DNA of 64,000 nt from Schizochytrium sp. CCTCC M209059 (GCA_000818945.1 KN805374.1:324156-388155); one strand, 5' to 3'. Shown: positions 23,459 to 34,450, numbered from the stretch's first letter. Notes: a model not told the origin generated them from the letters alone. Numbers and translations are program-made.

Positions 23459-24420
23459 GTTTACACGCCTTAATGAGACGACAAAAGAAAGGGGCAGGTA
23501 AGTTTGATTAAGGTGGTACAGGAAGGCCAACAAAGAAGACGAACAGAACGAAGTAAGAACAAACCTTAAATAGATAATATATTGTACGGGTAAATCTAAA
23601 AAGTTTAAGGTGGTCGATTGAGCTCGAGGAAGGAGAAAAAGCGTTGCGCAGGGATAGGAAAGCAAGAGGGTGTCTATACTATTTCTGCGGCTGCGGCTGG
23701 GGCATGGCATGGGCGTTGATCGAGTGCTCCCGTTTGTTGCTGCTGCAGGTTGCAGACGAGCAGAGGATTTGTCGACGCTAGGAGTGGTGTGGCTGTGGCC
23801 ATGGTGGATGTGATGCTTTGCGGCAAAGCGGCGTTCAAGCAACGATGCCGTGTGTCTTCCTTCCTGCTTGCATCTGCAGCTGGTTTTTTGCAGGGCTCGG
23901 TGCCTTTGCCTGCCAGACGATTTTTGACAAGGAAAAAAAGATGAAGGGCACCCGGGTCCTCTTCCTATTTCGCGCCTCCTCCTACTGCTGCACGGAGGAC
24001 TCGGAGTCCAGCCTCGGCGGCGACATTGCCTCGACTCGACCGGTATTGGTTGACACGACGATGCTCTTGGAGACGATCACAACGAGTGAATGAACGCTGT
24101 CGGCCAGGATACATTGGAAAATGGATGGCCTCGCGACACTGCGTCGTCGTCCCATCCCGTCCCCTCCCGTCCCGCCTCGGGAACGCGCATCGCCGCCCTC
24201 ACCAACACCACCATCATCGTCAATCGACAACCTTGATTGCTCGCGGTCTTCCATCTTCCAAGGCTGTCGCAGTCGCTTCTGCTGATGGTGGGTGGGTGGT
24301 GTAGTGTAGGCCCGGGAGCAGCAGCAGCACTGTCTATTTGTCTGTGCTCTGGGCGGCGACGCAACGAAGGCACAAGGCATGCATAGGCATGACAAGGTGT
24401 AGTAAGAAGCAATAGCGCAC
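23459..24420. other. Intergenic region between eS1 and homoserine dehydrogenase
   Basis: About 1 kb between divergent genes. Only short frames without recognisable features are present, so it probably holds both promoters and leaders. Confidence 0.5.
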
Positions 24421-24428
24421 TAGGCCTA
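24421..24428. promoter_or_regulatory. TAGGCCTA palindrome next to the homoserine dehydrogenase start
   Basis: The octamer ends ten bases before the first ATG of the gene. The same octamer recurs at 28232, 41644, 50550 and 56766. Confidence 0.3.
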
Positions 24429-24437
24429 CTAACAAAC

Positions 24438-25709
24438 ATGGTGCAGCGGCGAGGTGAAGAAGGCGACGACGCGGCGTCGCAGTCTAGGAAAGCAGGTCTC
24501 TCGCGGAGCGTCGTCTTGGTGGCATTCGCCCTCGCAGTAGCGGCGGCAGCGTGGACTTTCGCGGGCAACGACAAGAGCGGCGCGCGCGAAGAAGCGAGGG
24601 TAGCGGACGTCGAGTCCCGCGGCACGATTTCGAGCGAAGGAGCAATGGCTTCGCGCTCGCTGGCCGTCTTCGGCTTTGGAAATGTTGGCCGCGTGCTATG
24701 CGAGCAGGCAGTTGCGGTCGGCTGCGCCGTGCCCGTGATCGCGGACTCCTCCGCGGCCATCGTCAAGAAGAGCGGCCTCACACGTGAGGACCTCGAGACC
24801 CTCAGCGCCGCCAAGGCCAGCGGCACGCGTCTCGCCGACGCCGTGTCCAGCGTCGCCGAGGCCACCGTCGCCACCCCCACCGAGGCCGTCAACTTTATGG
24901 CCACCCTCCCTGGCAAGCCGGGCCTCGCTGACGTGAGCGCCAACGCCAACGCCGCCAACGAGTACCTCCTTGATGCCCTCAAGCTCAAGCTGCCCATCTC
25001 GCTCGCCAACAAAAAGCCGCTCAGCGAGGACCTCGCGTCTTTTCAGAGCCTTACCGCCGACAAGTCCCTCATCGGCTATGAGGCCACCGTCGGCGCTGGT
25101 CTCCCCGTGATCTGCACGCTCCAGCGCATGATTGACTCGGGCGACCGCGTCACCCACGTCGAGGGCCAGCTTTCGGGCACTCTGGGATACATTCTCAGCG
25201 CGCTCCAGGCCGGTGGCAAGTTTAGCGAGATTGTCCGCGAGGCAAAAGCCCAGGGCTTTACCGAGCCTGACCCTCGCGATGATCTCTCCGGCACTGACGT
25301 CGCGCGCAAGGCCCTCATCCTTGCCCGCACCATGGGCGAGAACATCAGCATGGACCAGATCACTGTTGAGGCTCTCTTCCCGGAGTCTTTTGCCAGCCTT
25401 CCTCTCGACGAGTTCATGGATCGTCTGCCCGAGATGGATGCTGACATCGAGGCAAAGGTCCAGGAGGCCGCCAGCAAGGGCGAGATGCTCCGCTATGCCG
25501 CCGTCGTCGAGCCTGGCCAGCCCATCAATGTCGGCCTCGTCTCGGTCAAGCCGGGCGCCCCCCTCGCCTCCCTCCAGGGCACTGACAACCTTGTCTCCTT
25601 CGAGTCCGCCTTCTACAACACTTCCCCCACTGTTGTGCGCGGCCCTGGCGCTGGCCTCGAGGTCACTGCTGCCGGCGTGCTCGCCGACTACCTGCTTCTC
25701 ACCCGATAA
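24438..25709 (+). CDS. Homoserine dehydrogenase with N-terminal hydrophobic extension
   Basis: Reduces aspartate semialdehyde to homoserine, on the path to threonine, methionine and isoleucine. The frame gives 423 residues. From the internal Met70 (24645) the protein looks like a standard monofunctional enzyme of about 354 residues: an AVFGFGNVG nucleotide-binding loop (about 75-84), a VANKKP-type segment seen as LANKKPL, a GYEATVGAGLP segment and a GQLSGTLGYIL segment followed by a DPRDDLSGTDVARK catalytic region. There is no ACT domain and no fused aspartokinase. Residues 21-43 form a hydrophobic segment, so the first-ATG product would be a signal-anchor protein. Starting at Met70 would give a soluble enzyme. 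The gene converges with the sulfatase gene. Confidence 0.92.
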   Translation: MVQRRGEEGDDAASQSRKAGLSRSVVLVAFALAVAAAAWTFAGNDKSGAREEARVADVESRGTISSEGAMASRSLAVFGFGNVGRVLCEQAVAVGCAVPVIADSSAAIVKKSGLTREDLETLSAAKASGTRLADAVSSVAEATVATPTEAVNFMATLPGKPGLADVSANANAANEYLLDALKLKLPISLANKKPLSEDLASFQSLTADKSLIGYEATVGAGLPVICTLQRMIDSGDRVTHVEGQLSGTLGYILSALQAGGKFSEIVREAKAQGFTEPDPRDDLSGTDVARKALILARTMGENISMDQITVEALFPESFASLPLDEFMDRLPEMDADIEAKVQEAASKGEMLRYAAVVEPGQPINVGLVSVKPGAPLASLQGTDNLVSFESAFYNTSPTVVRGPGAGLEVTAAGVLADYLLLTR

Positions 25710-25869
25710 GCTTTCGTATGATTGATTACCTTTTTAGTTTGTCTCCCCAGGCTTGCCGCTTCATGTCGTTCACTCAGCTCGTCGCATCACAAACATGAAG
25801 GTAACGCCGCTGCAGCAGAATTCTCTCCTTTTTCGCCTTGCACAAGTCGTTTTGTCGAGCTCAATAAGT

Positions 25870-26290
25870 TGTCGTTATGTACGTGAATGCATCACCCAAG
25901 AGGCGTTGTCGTGTGGCGTGCCCAAGACAATCCATTCTTGCACGCCGAGTCCAATGGTCCAACGAAAACGGCGTCATTCGCGCAATACTGTCATGCATGC
26001 ACGAGATGTGGACATGAACGCGGAATGATGTCGTGTGCGCAATACAGACATGAACAAAGACATCCATCCCTTCGCGCCAGATGCAATTGTGCACGAAAGG
26101 TTGTCATATACGCGATGTCGTCATGGACGCGAGAGCTGTCGTCACGCTGAAAGATGTCATTTGCGCAATGTCGTCATGCACGAGGCGCTTTCTTGGTATG
26201 GACACGACACCGACGTGTACAGACCATTCTTACGGACGCGAGACCCAATTATCCACACGACGTTCGTTGGTATGCTCGAGACGTTGTCGT
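25870..26290. repeat. Degenerate repeat array between convergent genes
   Basis: Recurring fragments resembling TGTCGTCATGCACGAG and GCGCAATNNNGTCATG appear about every 30-60 bases in the space between the homoserine dehydrogenase and sulfatase 3' ends. The array covers almost the whole intergenic interval and carries no supported gene. Confidence 0.5.
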
Positions 26291-26310
26291 GCACTTGTGA
26301 AGATCACGGA

Positions 26311-28050
26311 CTAGTGGCAAACAGCTGTCGCCGGACTGAAACCCTTGCGAACGATCTCGAAGAGAAGATCCTTGAGTGAGTCGAACTCCTTCTTTTGCTC
26401 GTGCATGATGTTCGTTCTTTCACGCGGGTCACTTTTCAAATCAAACATCCACCATTGATTTTCCGCGTAAAGCACCTTCTTGTTCCGGCAACGGATAGCA
26501 ATGCCCGGACCAGCGCCAGAGACGGACTTGGGCACCTCAAAGACCATGGGCTGTCCCGCTCGCACCTGCTTTGGCGTTGCGCCAGCGGGGTCGCACACGG
26601 CACGCCAGAAACTATGGCTGTCATACGCGTCTCCCTCCTTGAGCGTGGCGCCTGTCATCTCTGCCAAGGTCGCGACAAGGTCAACCTGGTTGACAGTGTG
26701 GTCATTCATCGCCCCAGCGGGTATGATCTTGGGCCACTGCATAAGAAATGGAACGCGATGACCTCCCTCAAAGAGACTACGCTTGCCGTTGCGATAGATC
26801 CAGGCGCTCAAGAGTCCTCCTGACTTTTGAAAGAGTTGTTTGTCTTCAGGACCATTGTCACTCGAGATAATCAGCAATGTGTTATCTGTGATGCCCCATT
26901 TCCCCATGTTGGCCAGAACTTGGCCCAAGTGGTAATCGGTCTGCTCCAAAAAGTCCGCGTAGTTGCCAAACTTTAGCTTGTTGTGACCTTCCCAGTCAGG
27001 GTGCGGGACGTGGGGCTTGTGCGGTGACGAGAGAGCCGTGTACAAAAAGAATGGAACATCCTCACCATGCGTCTTCATGTGAAAGTCCATATAGTTTATA
27101 GCCTCGGCTGTAATGTTGGGGGCACAGTATCGGGGGTCCCACGTGGGTGAGATTCGTTTTGCAAATCCCGGCGTCTTTTGCTTCATGTAGCCGCCTGCAA
27201 CGCAACGATCCTCTATATTCTCTGTGCACTTGCGCAAATTCCAAGTGTTGCACGCTGACACATTATGGCGGCAGCTCCAAAGCTCATTGCCGTGGCGCTG
27301 GCTCCAGTACTTTGGCGGTGTTTCGAACAACTTGTCTCGAATAAAGGCTACATTGCCGAAATCCATCGAAGCTGGAATGCCAAAGTATTTGTCAAAGCCA
27401 CCGTCGATGGGTCCGCCATATATTCCTGCATCAAAGTTATCTTCGTCGAACTTCATTCCAAGGTGCCATTTGCCCGACATATACGTCTTGTATCCAACGG
27501 ACTTGAGCACCTTGGGCAAGGTTGTCTTTGCGTCCATGACGTAGGGATGAGCATTGGAGACAACGACGTCTCGAGTCGGGTTGTGTCGAAACCAGTATTC
27601 GCCAGTGAGCAGCGCAAAGCGAGACGGAGAGCATACTCCAGATGCCGTGTGGCCATCGGAAAAGTCCATGCCATTCGCAGCCACCTCTTCAAAGTTTGGC
27701 ATGTCGAGGAGCCAGTCAAAGTATTTCTGGCGATCACCAAATCCTTGATCGTCCGTATAGAAAATGATTATATTGGGTCTGTGGATGCTCGCGCATGTCT
27801 CGTCAACCTGGGTTCCTGAACTCATGGTCAGCTGCAGCTGACTCAAGATTAGCTCGGACTGTATCTCGGTGCTGATTGCGCAATAGCTCACAATAGCGAA
27901 GGCAAAGAGCACCACTACCCCGATTCCCGTGAATAGCTCTCGATAGTAGGCCCCCATAGCTTGTTTGGCCCTCGTGCCCGTGCCCTCAAGAGCAGACCAG
28001 AGTTCAATCTGCAGATGCTCTTCATCCCTGCGGGCGAGCACTCCCGTCAT
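26311..28050 (-). CDS. Membrane-anchored sulfatase (arylsulfatase family)
   Basis: Hydrolyses sulfate esters, probably on sulfated sugars, outside the cell or in the secretory path. I start at the ATG at 28050 (579 residues), because the open frame further upstream has no ATG. Residues 40-59 form one hydrophobic span after a charged N-terminus, predicting a type II signal anchor. The catalytic domain begins with a PNIIIFYTDDQGFGD metal-binding segment. It has CSPSR at 140-144, where Cys140 should be converted to formylglycine, then LLTGEYWFR, SGKWHLG and a DNGPE segment. These are sulfatase signatures. Several NXS/T sites fit a secreted domain. The substrate cannot be read from the sequence. 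The gene converges with homoserine dehydrogenase. Confidence 0.92.
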   Translation of the reverse strand: MTGVLARRDEEHLQIELWSALEGTGTRAKQAMGAYYRELFTGIGVVVLFAFAIVSYCAISTEIQSELILSQLQLTMSSGTQVDETCASIHRPNIIIFYTDDQGFGDRQKYFDWLLDMPNFEEVAANGMDFSDGHTASGVCSPSRFALLTGEYWFRHNPTRDVVVSNAHPYVMDAKTTLPKVLKSVGYKTYMSGKWHLGMKFDEDNFDAGIYGGPIDGGFDKYFGIPASMDFGNVAFIRDKLFETPPKYWSQRHGNELWSCRHNVSACNTWNLRKCTENIEDRCVAGGYMKQKTPGFAKRISPTWDPRYCAPNITAEAINYMDFHMKTHGEDVPFFLYTALSSPHKPHVPHPDWEGHNKLKFGNYADFLEQTDYHLGQVLANMGKWGITDNTLLIISSDNGPEDKQLFQKSGGLLSAWIYRNGKRSLFEGGHRVPFLMQWPKIIPAGAMNDHTVNQVDLVATLAEMTGATLKEGDAYDSHSFWRAVCDPAGATPKQVRAGQPMVFEVPKSVSGAGPGIAIRCRNKKVLYAENQWWMFDLKSDPRERTNIMHEQKKEFDSLKDLLFEIVRKGFSPATAVCH

Positions 28051-30641
28051 ACTATTGTTATATCCAGCGCCCCGCACTGGTTGTGTGCAACGCGGGACCT
28101 GAGCGTGCCCGCGCGAGCTGACGTGCTTGTCTCCTCTGCTTGCCGCCAAGCCTCGCACGCGCCCTCTCGCCGTCGCTGCGCTGTGCAAAAAGATATTTCT
28201 CTGGACGTCTTTCTTTTTCGCTTCTCTTTCCTAGGCCTAGCCTAGTTGTAAGAGAAATTCGTTACTCCTCGCAAATACTATGCTATGTAAGCAGCAGTTC
28301 TAGCTGCAGGTTAGCGTCTCTCTTACGAGGCGAGAATCCTCATCGAGAAAGAGTATATCTCTACGACCGAGACAAGATTGCAAAAACTCTGTGATGCGTG
28401 CGTGCGATGGATTCAAAATGGTCCGCGCAGCGACGTTTCTGTGCATGAACTGCAAGGTCCCCTTCCTGGCACAGGGATCTCGTTTTTTCCTCGTCCAAGG
28501 TTGATTCTGTTCTTGAAACAAGAAAGAAAACAATATGGCTGCCATCCAGCCCAAATTGCAAGACAGCGCAAGTGCAGGGAAATGAAATAGAGAGACTTTG
28601 CGACATACAAGATACTGCGAGAGCTCAACTCATGCAAGATCTAATCTTTTGCAACAAGAAGCAAGCAAGTGTAGAAACAGCGCCGCGTGCAAAGCCTTAC
28701 TCGCGCTGCTTATAACGACCACGAGTCATCTCATTGACCATCGCGCAGACATTCACAGACCGTAAATGCTGCCTTTCCGTGTCCAATTGTTTGCAAGCGC
28801 GGCGCATCGATGCGAAGATTTTTTTAAGACGCCAGCCGTCTCTTTGTCTGCATTGCACGAACAAAGGTTATTTCGAGTCTTTGTTTCTGATCAAGGAAAG
28901 GCCTTTCACAAAACAAACCTTGCGGCCGGCCGTGCGTTCACAATCGACGTCGACGATTTCGACTCTCACAATCAGTACTCTACAAGGTCGTCACCTTGTG
29001 ATGAAGTCCAAAGGCTCCCTTTCCTCCCCCTATTTTGCTGCTACCGCCATCGGCGGTCGGTCTCGTTTTCCATCCTCGAGCCCCTGTCGAGTCACTTCCA
29101 TCACCCCACCGAACGACGTTCCATCAAGTTCCTGCAGTGTTCATTCCCTCCTCTGACCTTGCCACTATGCGTGCACCCAGTCTGACGCTGACGCGACGCT
29201 GTCAGTGTATACCCGTCTCGGCTTCGGCGCGCATATTTTTTCATTCATTCATTCATTCATTCATTCACTCATTCTCGCCGCTCCTCCTCTGGCAAGCATC
29301 AGCTCGGCGCATGCGGCGGCGCGAGTCACCATGGCCAGCGCCTCCCACCTCACCTGCTTCTTTGCCTCTTGCGCGTTTCCTCCCTCCTCTGCACGCACGC
29401 AAAGGAAGCGCTGTCGCTGAAGCCAGTGTTGCGGTATACACCGACCTTCCCCGGGCCTTCCTCGCTTCCTCCTCCTCCTCCTCCTCGGCAGAAGCGCAGC
29501 CTGTGACTCTGGCCTCTCCTCTTGATTCCCCCCCCGCCGCCCATTGACGCGAATGAGATAGATTTATGCGGCTACGCTGCCCCCATGGCCACTCTCGCGG
29601 TCGCTCAAGCCCGCGCTCTCAACCGCCTCACGGTCTCCCCCTCAATCGAGTCTGTGTTTTCCTCGTCCACATCGACCTCGCGCGCCTCATGACGATCGAT
29701 ATCGCAGACTTCGCCGCGGCAAGCGTCGCCGGTCTTCGCGCCGCGCGCGCATCGTCCGCGGACTCGCCTCGAGCGCTCGCGCGCGCCCGCTTCCTCCGCG
29801 CTCGCTTCCTCCGCGCTCGCTGCGCGCCGCGGCGCGAGCGCTCGCGGGCGGTCGCGGGCGGGCTTTAGCCGGGCGCGCCGCGGCTTCGCGGAGGTCCCCG
29901 GCCTCCTCCATCCCTCCACTCCCTCCAGCCAGCCTGCCCCAGCCTCCTTCCCGCGCTCGCGCCCGGGGACGCGGGGCGGGCGCCCGGGCAGGCAGCCGCG
30001 CAGGCGTCCAGCCCCGCGCCCCGCCCGCGTCTGCCCGTCCCCTCGCGCGTCGCACGGCATCCTGAGCCGAGCCCGCGCCATGCCGCCATGCCGCCATGCC
30101 GTGCCATGCCATGCCATGCCATGCCATGCCGTGCCAAAAAAGCCGTGCCATGCCAAGAAGCCAGGCAGTGCCGTGCCGTGCCGCGCCGTGCCGCGCCGCG
30201 CCGCGTCGCGCTGCTTCCGGGGGCGCTGGCGGCTGCGGCGCGCCCGACAGCCGCCCGCTTTGCGCCGGGTTTGTGGCTCGCTGCAGCGTTGAGCCGCGCC
30301 GCACCGGCATTCTCGTTCTCTCTTTCCTTCCTTTTCGTTCTCCTTTCCTTCTTTCCTTTCTTCCCTCCCTGCTTCCCTTCCTTCTTCCTCTCTCCCGTTC
30401 TTTCGTTCTTTCTCTCTCCCTCTCGTTCTCTCAGGGCAGAAGGCGCGACCTACGCGAGGGAAGAGACGGGCGCCAGGAGCCGAAGGCGAGCGCCCGACAG
30501 AGCCGCGACCAAACCCGCAACCTGGTGCACGCGCAGCGCTCGCATCGCTCGCATCGCACGCACGCGCACGGGGCCGAGCAGAGCCGAACCGGGCGGAGAG
30601 AACAAACAGCACAGCAGGGCGCAGCAGAGAGCACGGGAGAG
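28051..30641. other. Intergenic region upstream of the sulfatase
   Basis: About 2.6 kb with no supported gene. It contains TAGGCCTA at 28232-28239, an ATTC tract at 29239-29276, a C-rich GC region from about 29700 to 30060, and a degenerate (ATGCC/GTGCC)n array at about 30078-30200 that opens spurious frames on both strands. A polypyrimidine stretch at 30316-30430 precedes the small ORF at 30642. Confidence 0.55.
30078..30200. repeat. (ATGCC)n/(GTGCC)n pentamer array
   Basis: Runs of ATGCC and GTGCC with scattered interruptions, degrading into GCGCC units at the right end. Confidence 0.85.
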
Positions 30642-30911
30642 ATGGGCTTCATGGAGAGGCTGCGCAAGACCCCGCCGCTCAAGAGCAAGAAGTCGCACGC
30701 GTCGACCTCGAGCGCGACGGCGATGGAGAACAGTAGTAGCAGCAGCAGCAAGGCAACCACGAAGGCACGCGGGTGGAGCATCAGCAGCGGCGCCAGCAGT
30801 CACGCCGGGAGCGGCAAGAAGGTGAGGCTGCTGACCTGCAAACACCGGTCGTTCACAAAGAGGTATCCATCTGGCACGGAAGGCTCGAGCTCGAGCCTAA
30901 TTGGAGCCTAA
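30642..30911 (+). CDS. Possible small basic, serine-rich protein or first exon
   Basis: A 90-codon frame starting MGFMERLRKTPPLKSKKS, followed by a serine-rich stretch and a glycine/lysine segment. The ATG follows a long pyrimidine-rich and then purine-rich leader, as in other genes here. A GTGAGG donor-like site lies at the GKK codons (about 30822), so this may be only a first exon, but I could not find the next one. No family recognised. Confidence 0.3.
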   Translation: MGFMERLRKTPPLKSKKSHASTSSATAMENSSSSSSKATTKARGWSISSGASSHAGSGKKVRLLTCKHRSFTKRYPSGTEGSSSSLIGA

Positions 30912-31668
30912 TCGCGAGAGGCGCGCGAGTATGACAAGAGGATACCAAGCAGGTGATCGATCCTCTGTTGACGCGGCTTCGCATCGCACCCAGATAGAGA
31001 TAGAACAAGTTCACGCCATGCACGCGCACGGAGACGAGCGCATGCGTGGAGATGCTGACTTCCTCCTCCACACCCTTCTCTCCCTTTCATTTATTCACAT
31101 CAAGGACACCTGTAGTCAACAATTGTCTAGTCGCCCTTGATGCGCGGTCTAGGCTAGACAATCTTTGCCATTGTATATAAACAACCCGATCAATTTTCAC
31201 CTCTCCTGCACCCATCTATCCTTGCATTTTTCATTCACTCATTCCTTCATGCATACATTCGTTCATGTTTTCAGTGCCCATGTCGGAGAAAATGCTATTT
31301 TTTCAATTTCCCCCTCCCTTATTTTGCTTGACCTGAAACAACTCGGCGCATCAAAACGTGAAAAAATAAATTAAAAGTCTGATGACATTCGTCCGACGGG
31401 AATAGGCCAAGACCTTGGTGAATGGGCATGTGCTAGTGGCTTGGCAAAAGTCGATGGTCAACACAGGAGGATGAGTCGACAAAAGCCCTCGGCGCGTATG
31501 CTCGTGCACACCCGGAGACGAGGAAAAAACAAACAAAACAAAAAACTACCAGACGGCGCACCGCCATCTGTTTACACAGTACGAAACATGATGTTCACTC
31601 TTCAAGACACAGCGTCATTTTATCAGGAATCAAGCCCTGCTATGGGGCCCGGGCGGTGCACAGAATGC
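30912..31668. other. Intergenic region 3' of PP2C
   Basis: AT-richer than the flanks, with short frames only. Nothing supported as a gene. Confidence 0.5.
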
Positions 31669-32943
31669 TCAGTCCGTGGCAATGTCAGTGGTGCTAGTTG
31701 CAGCCTCCGCGATCACGTCTTCGTCCTTGACGTCAACATCATCTTCCGTAGCATCGCCCGTGGAAGACATCCCATCCTCGTTTAATGGTGCAACGCGCGG
31801 CAACGATCCTTCCGTCGCAGCAGTCTCATCGTCATCGTCGTCGTCGTCGTCGTCGCCGCCGTCGTCGTTATGAACACCATCGCCGTCGCCGAGGTCGTCA
31901 TGCTCTTTAGTGATACTTGTGGCCCCTGCTGAAGAAGCCATTACCGACGTGGCAACAGCATCCTCGCTGCCGTCAGATATGGATGCCTTGCCAGATTTCT
32001 CGGACACGAGATCTACGACGATGATCGCGGTGTTATCGCCTCCATACCGGCGATTGACGCATTCGTCGAGCATGATTTCGCAAAAGAGGTCGAGATCGAT
32101 ACCATCTTCAACAATAAACTTGAGCACATAGCTGGACATTTCCTCAGACTCCATGCAGTCCCACACACCATCGCTAGCAATGACGACAAACTGATCTTCG
32201 GGAGAGCGCGTAAAAAAAGTTACATCGGGTCGGGCCGTCACGGCCTGCATCTCGGCAGGGACGTCAGGACACTGCTTGAAGCGAGAATCGCCCATTGCGC
32301 GCGCAACTGCTAAGATGCCATCGACGCGCCCGCCTTGCACGCGAAGACCTGCCGCCTCGATACGAGTCACTTCAAGAGGCTCATATGGGGTGTGGTCCAG
32401 TGTTGCGAAGAAGATCTCGTCTTCCCGCATCAACAGAGCACGGGAGTCGCCAGCATTTGCGAAAATTAGCTGTTCAGGAGTCACGAACAGCACGCACGCC
32501 GTGCTCCCCACAAAGTCGACAGCGCGCAAGACCTCTCGCGGGCTTCCGCATGGACAACTCGATGATTCCATGCTGAGCACCGGCGGAAGTTTGGCAATTC
32601 GAGCATCGACATCCATGAAGGAATCAATTATCATATCTGTGAGCTCCTCATTGCCGATGTCACGCATGTGTTGCGAGTCGGCCACGCGCTCAACGAGCGC
32701 GTCAAAGAGATGGCTCGTGCAGAACTCTGCGACGCGGCTGCCACCATGGCCGTCAAAGACGCCAAAATAGGCCAGCTCGGGCTCTCCGCACGCGAGTCTG
32801 GCAAAACCTGCACCCACGCGGTCCTCCATGTATGGCCTCCGACCTTGAGCGGCGGCCGACCCAAAGCGAACGTGTGTGTGCCCAATGTCGCCGCTCTCGC
32901 GCGTGCCTTGCGGGATCTTGTACTTGGTTGAGCACAACCCCAT
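31669..32943 (-). CDS. PP2C-type (PPM) serine/threonine phosphatase
   Basis: A metal-dependent protein phosphatase of 424 residues. Motifs in order are RRPYMED (36-41), the FGVFDGHGG metal site (60-68), a FVGSTACVLFV segment, an ANAGDSRALL segment, an ARAMGD motif, an IASDGVWD motif and a GGDNTAIIV metal-binding C-end of the domain. The catalytic domain is complete. The start MGLCST has glycine at 2 and serine/threonine at 5 and 6, which fits the N-myristoylation consensus, so it may sit on membranes (inference). The last roughly 80 residues form a Ser/Thr and aspartate-rich acidic tail containing a run of nine aspartates. Single exon. Confidence 0.95.
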   Translation of the reverse strand: MGLCSTKYKIPQGTRESGDIGHTHVRFGSAAAQGRRPYMEDRVGAGFARLACGEPELAYFGVFDGHGGSRVAEFCTSHLFDALVERVADSQHMRDIGNEELTDMIIDSFMDVDARIAKLPPVLSMESSSCPCGSPREVLRAVDFVGSTACVLFVTPEQLIFANAGDSRALLMREDEIFFATLDHTPYEPLEVTRIEAAGLRVQGGRVDGILAVARAMGDSRFKQCPDVPAEMQAVTARPDVTFFTRSPEDQFVVIASDGVWDCMESEEMSSYVLKFIVEDGIDLDLFCEIMLDECVNRRYGGDNTAIIVVDLVSEKSGKASISDGSEDAVATSVMASSAGATSITKEHDDLGDGDGVHNDDGGDDDDDDDDDETAATEGSLPRVAPLNEDGMSSTGDATEDDVDVKDEDVIAEAATSTTDIATD

Positions 32944-33069
32944 CGTGGCCTCGCACGCCCCCGCCCGACTCTCACCCTGCTCTGCCCCGCGCTGCTCTGC
33001 GCTGCTCTTCTTACCCGCGCGTGGAGCACGCGCGTGGTTTCGGCTGGCCAGGTCTCAAGGGTACGAACT

Positions 33070-33096
33070 GCAGCAGCAGCAGCAGCAGCAGCAGCA
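33070..33096. repeat. (CAG)n microsatellite
   Basis: About nine CAG units upstream of the PP2C start codon. Confidence 0.95.
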
Positions 33097-34450
33097 AGAA
33101 CGACGGCAAGAGAAGAGCAGCCACTGCAAACCAGGGCCGCGGCCGCGCAGAGGACACGGGGCGGGCGAAAGGAAGGAAGGAAGGAAAGAAGGCGCGCGCA
33201 CCAGCAGCGCCTCGGGCTCCGCGCCGCCGGCCGCGTCTCCGCCCGCGCGCCCGCGCGCAAAGCGTTTCCTGCGCGCTCTCGTTTTGCAGAAGTTATAGGT
33301 GAACCGAGCGTGCACCCTGCTGGCACCTTTGGAACCTTGCCGCGTGGAAGTATTTTTTTAAATTGGTCTTGCAGTGAGGCAGGTTGAGGGGGAGTATACA
33401 CATATGCAGACCCCGGGGACCTTTGACGTAGGGGAAGCGAGCTCGTCGAGGTCAACGTCAGGGCCGTCAAGGGCAATGCCAAGATCATCAACTTGAAGGG
33501 CAATGCCATCCAGCTCGTATTTCGATTGCAGCTGCAGGCAGGGTGCATGCTTGGTTTGGATATGAGGGACACGGAGTAAGTACCCAGGCTCTTTGTCCCA
33601 CTCCAAAGAGGACAACCCGCGGTGACCCGCCCTGAAGAGGGGGTAAAGGATTAGAAGGGGGGGGGAGGAGGAAGTCCACGTGGATGTGTGACCATGCCAA
33701 CAGTGCACAGTGAGAGGGGGTGAGAAAACTGTACAGGCCAAGGCCTCGACAAAAGCATTTCTTGAGTGCTCGCGAAACTTTTCGCCTTCGATGAATGCAG
33801 AGTGTTCGACGAAAGTAGATGAAGAAATCGAGCTTGCTTGGCATTGCCGTGCTAAGCGAGTCGCTTCTGGTATCTTTTAAAAAGGCATTTCTATCGATCG
33901 CACTGTCGCTATGAGCTGTAGAATAAGCGCACAAAGGCAGGAATAAAGAGAATCTTGTATGGCCTTGGCGCTCAAATTCCCACGTCATGATTGACGCACC
34001 TTCACAGCTACTATTCTAGCAGGTGAAAATAAGGTTTATGGTGACAGCAAGGAGTTACGATCCTCTGTTCCATCTATACTTTTTCCGCACAATCCAAGCA
34101 AGCGCTGCCGTCTCGCGCAAGCATATCGTCGCCATCGCGAGAACTGAAGTCACAGTCAACCTGGTATACTACATCACACCCAAAAAAAACATCTCTGTTG
34201 ACTGGCTAGTATACCACCGACGTTCACCACTTGTCGAGGTCACAGTCGGGTAAGCAGAAAAACAAAACAAAAGAAGAAGAATGAGAAAATGAAATGAAAC
34301 GAGACTGTGCACAACGCAAAAACAGTTTTCATATCGTGCACGCTATCAACGCTTGCAACCGCCGAGAAGAAAAATGAGACCCAAACAAGAACACGAAGGG
34401 TCTGGTCCGCGGCGATCGCTCCGCGAGAAAAGACACAACAAAGCAAGAAA

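Noticed and set aside
29605..30612. 335-codon minus-strand frame
   Set aside because: Arginine/alanine-rich with long tracts coming from the ATGCC/GTGCC pentamer array; no domain.
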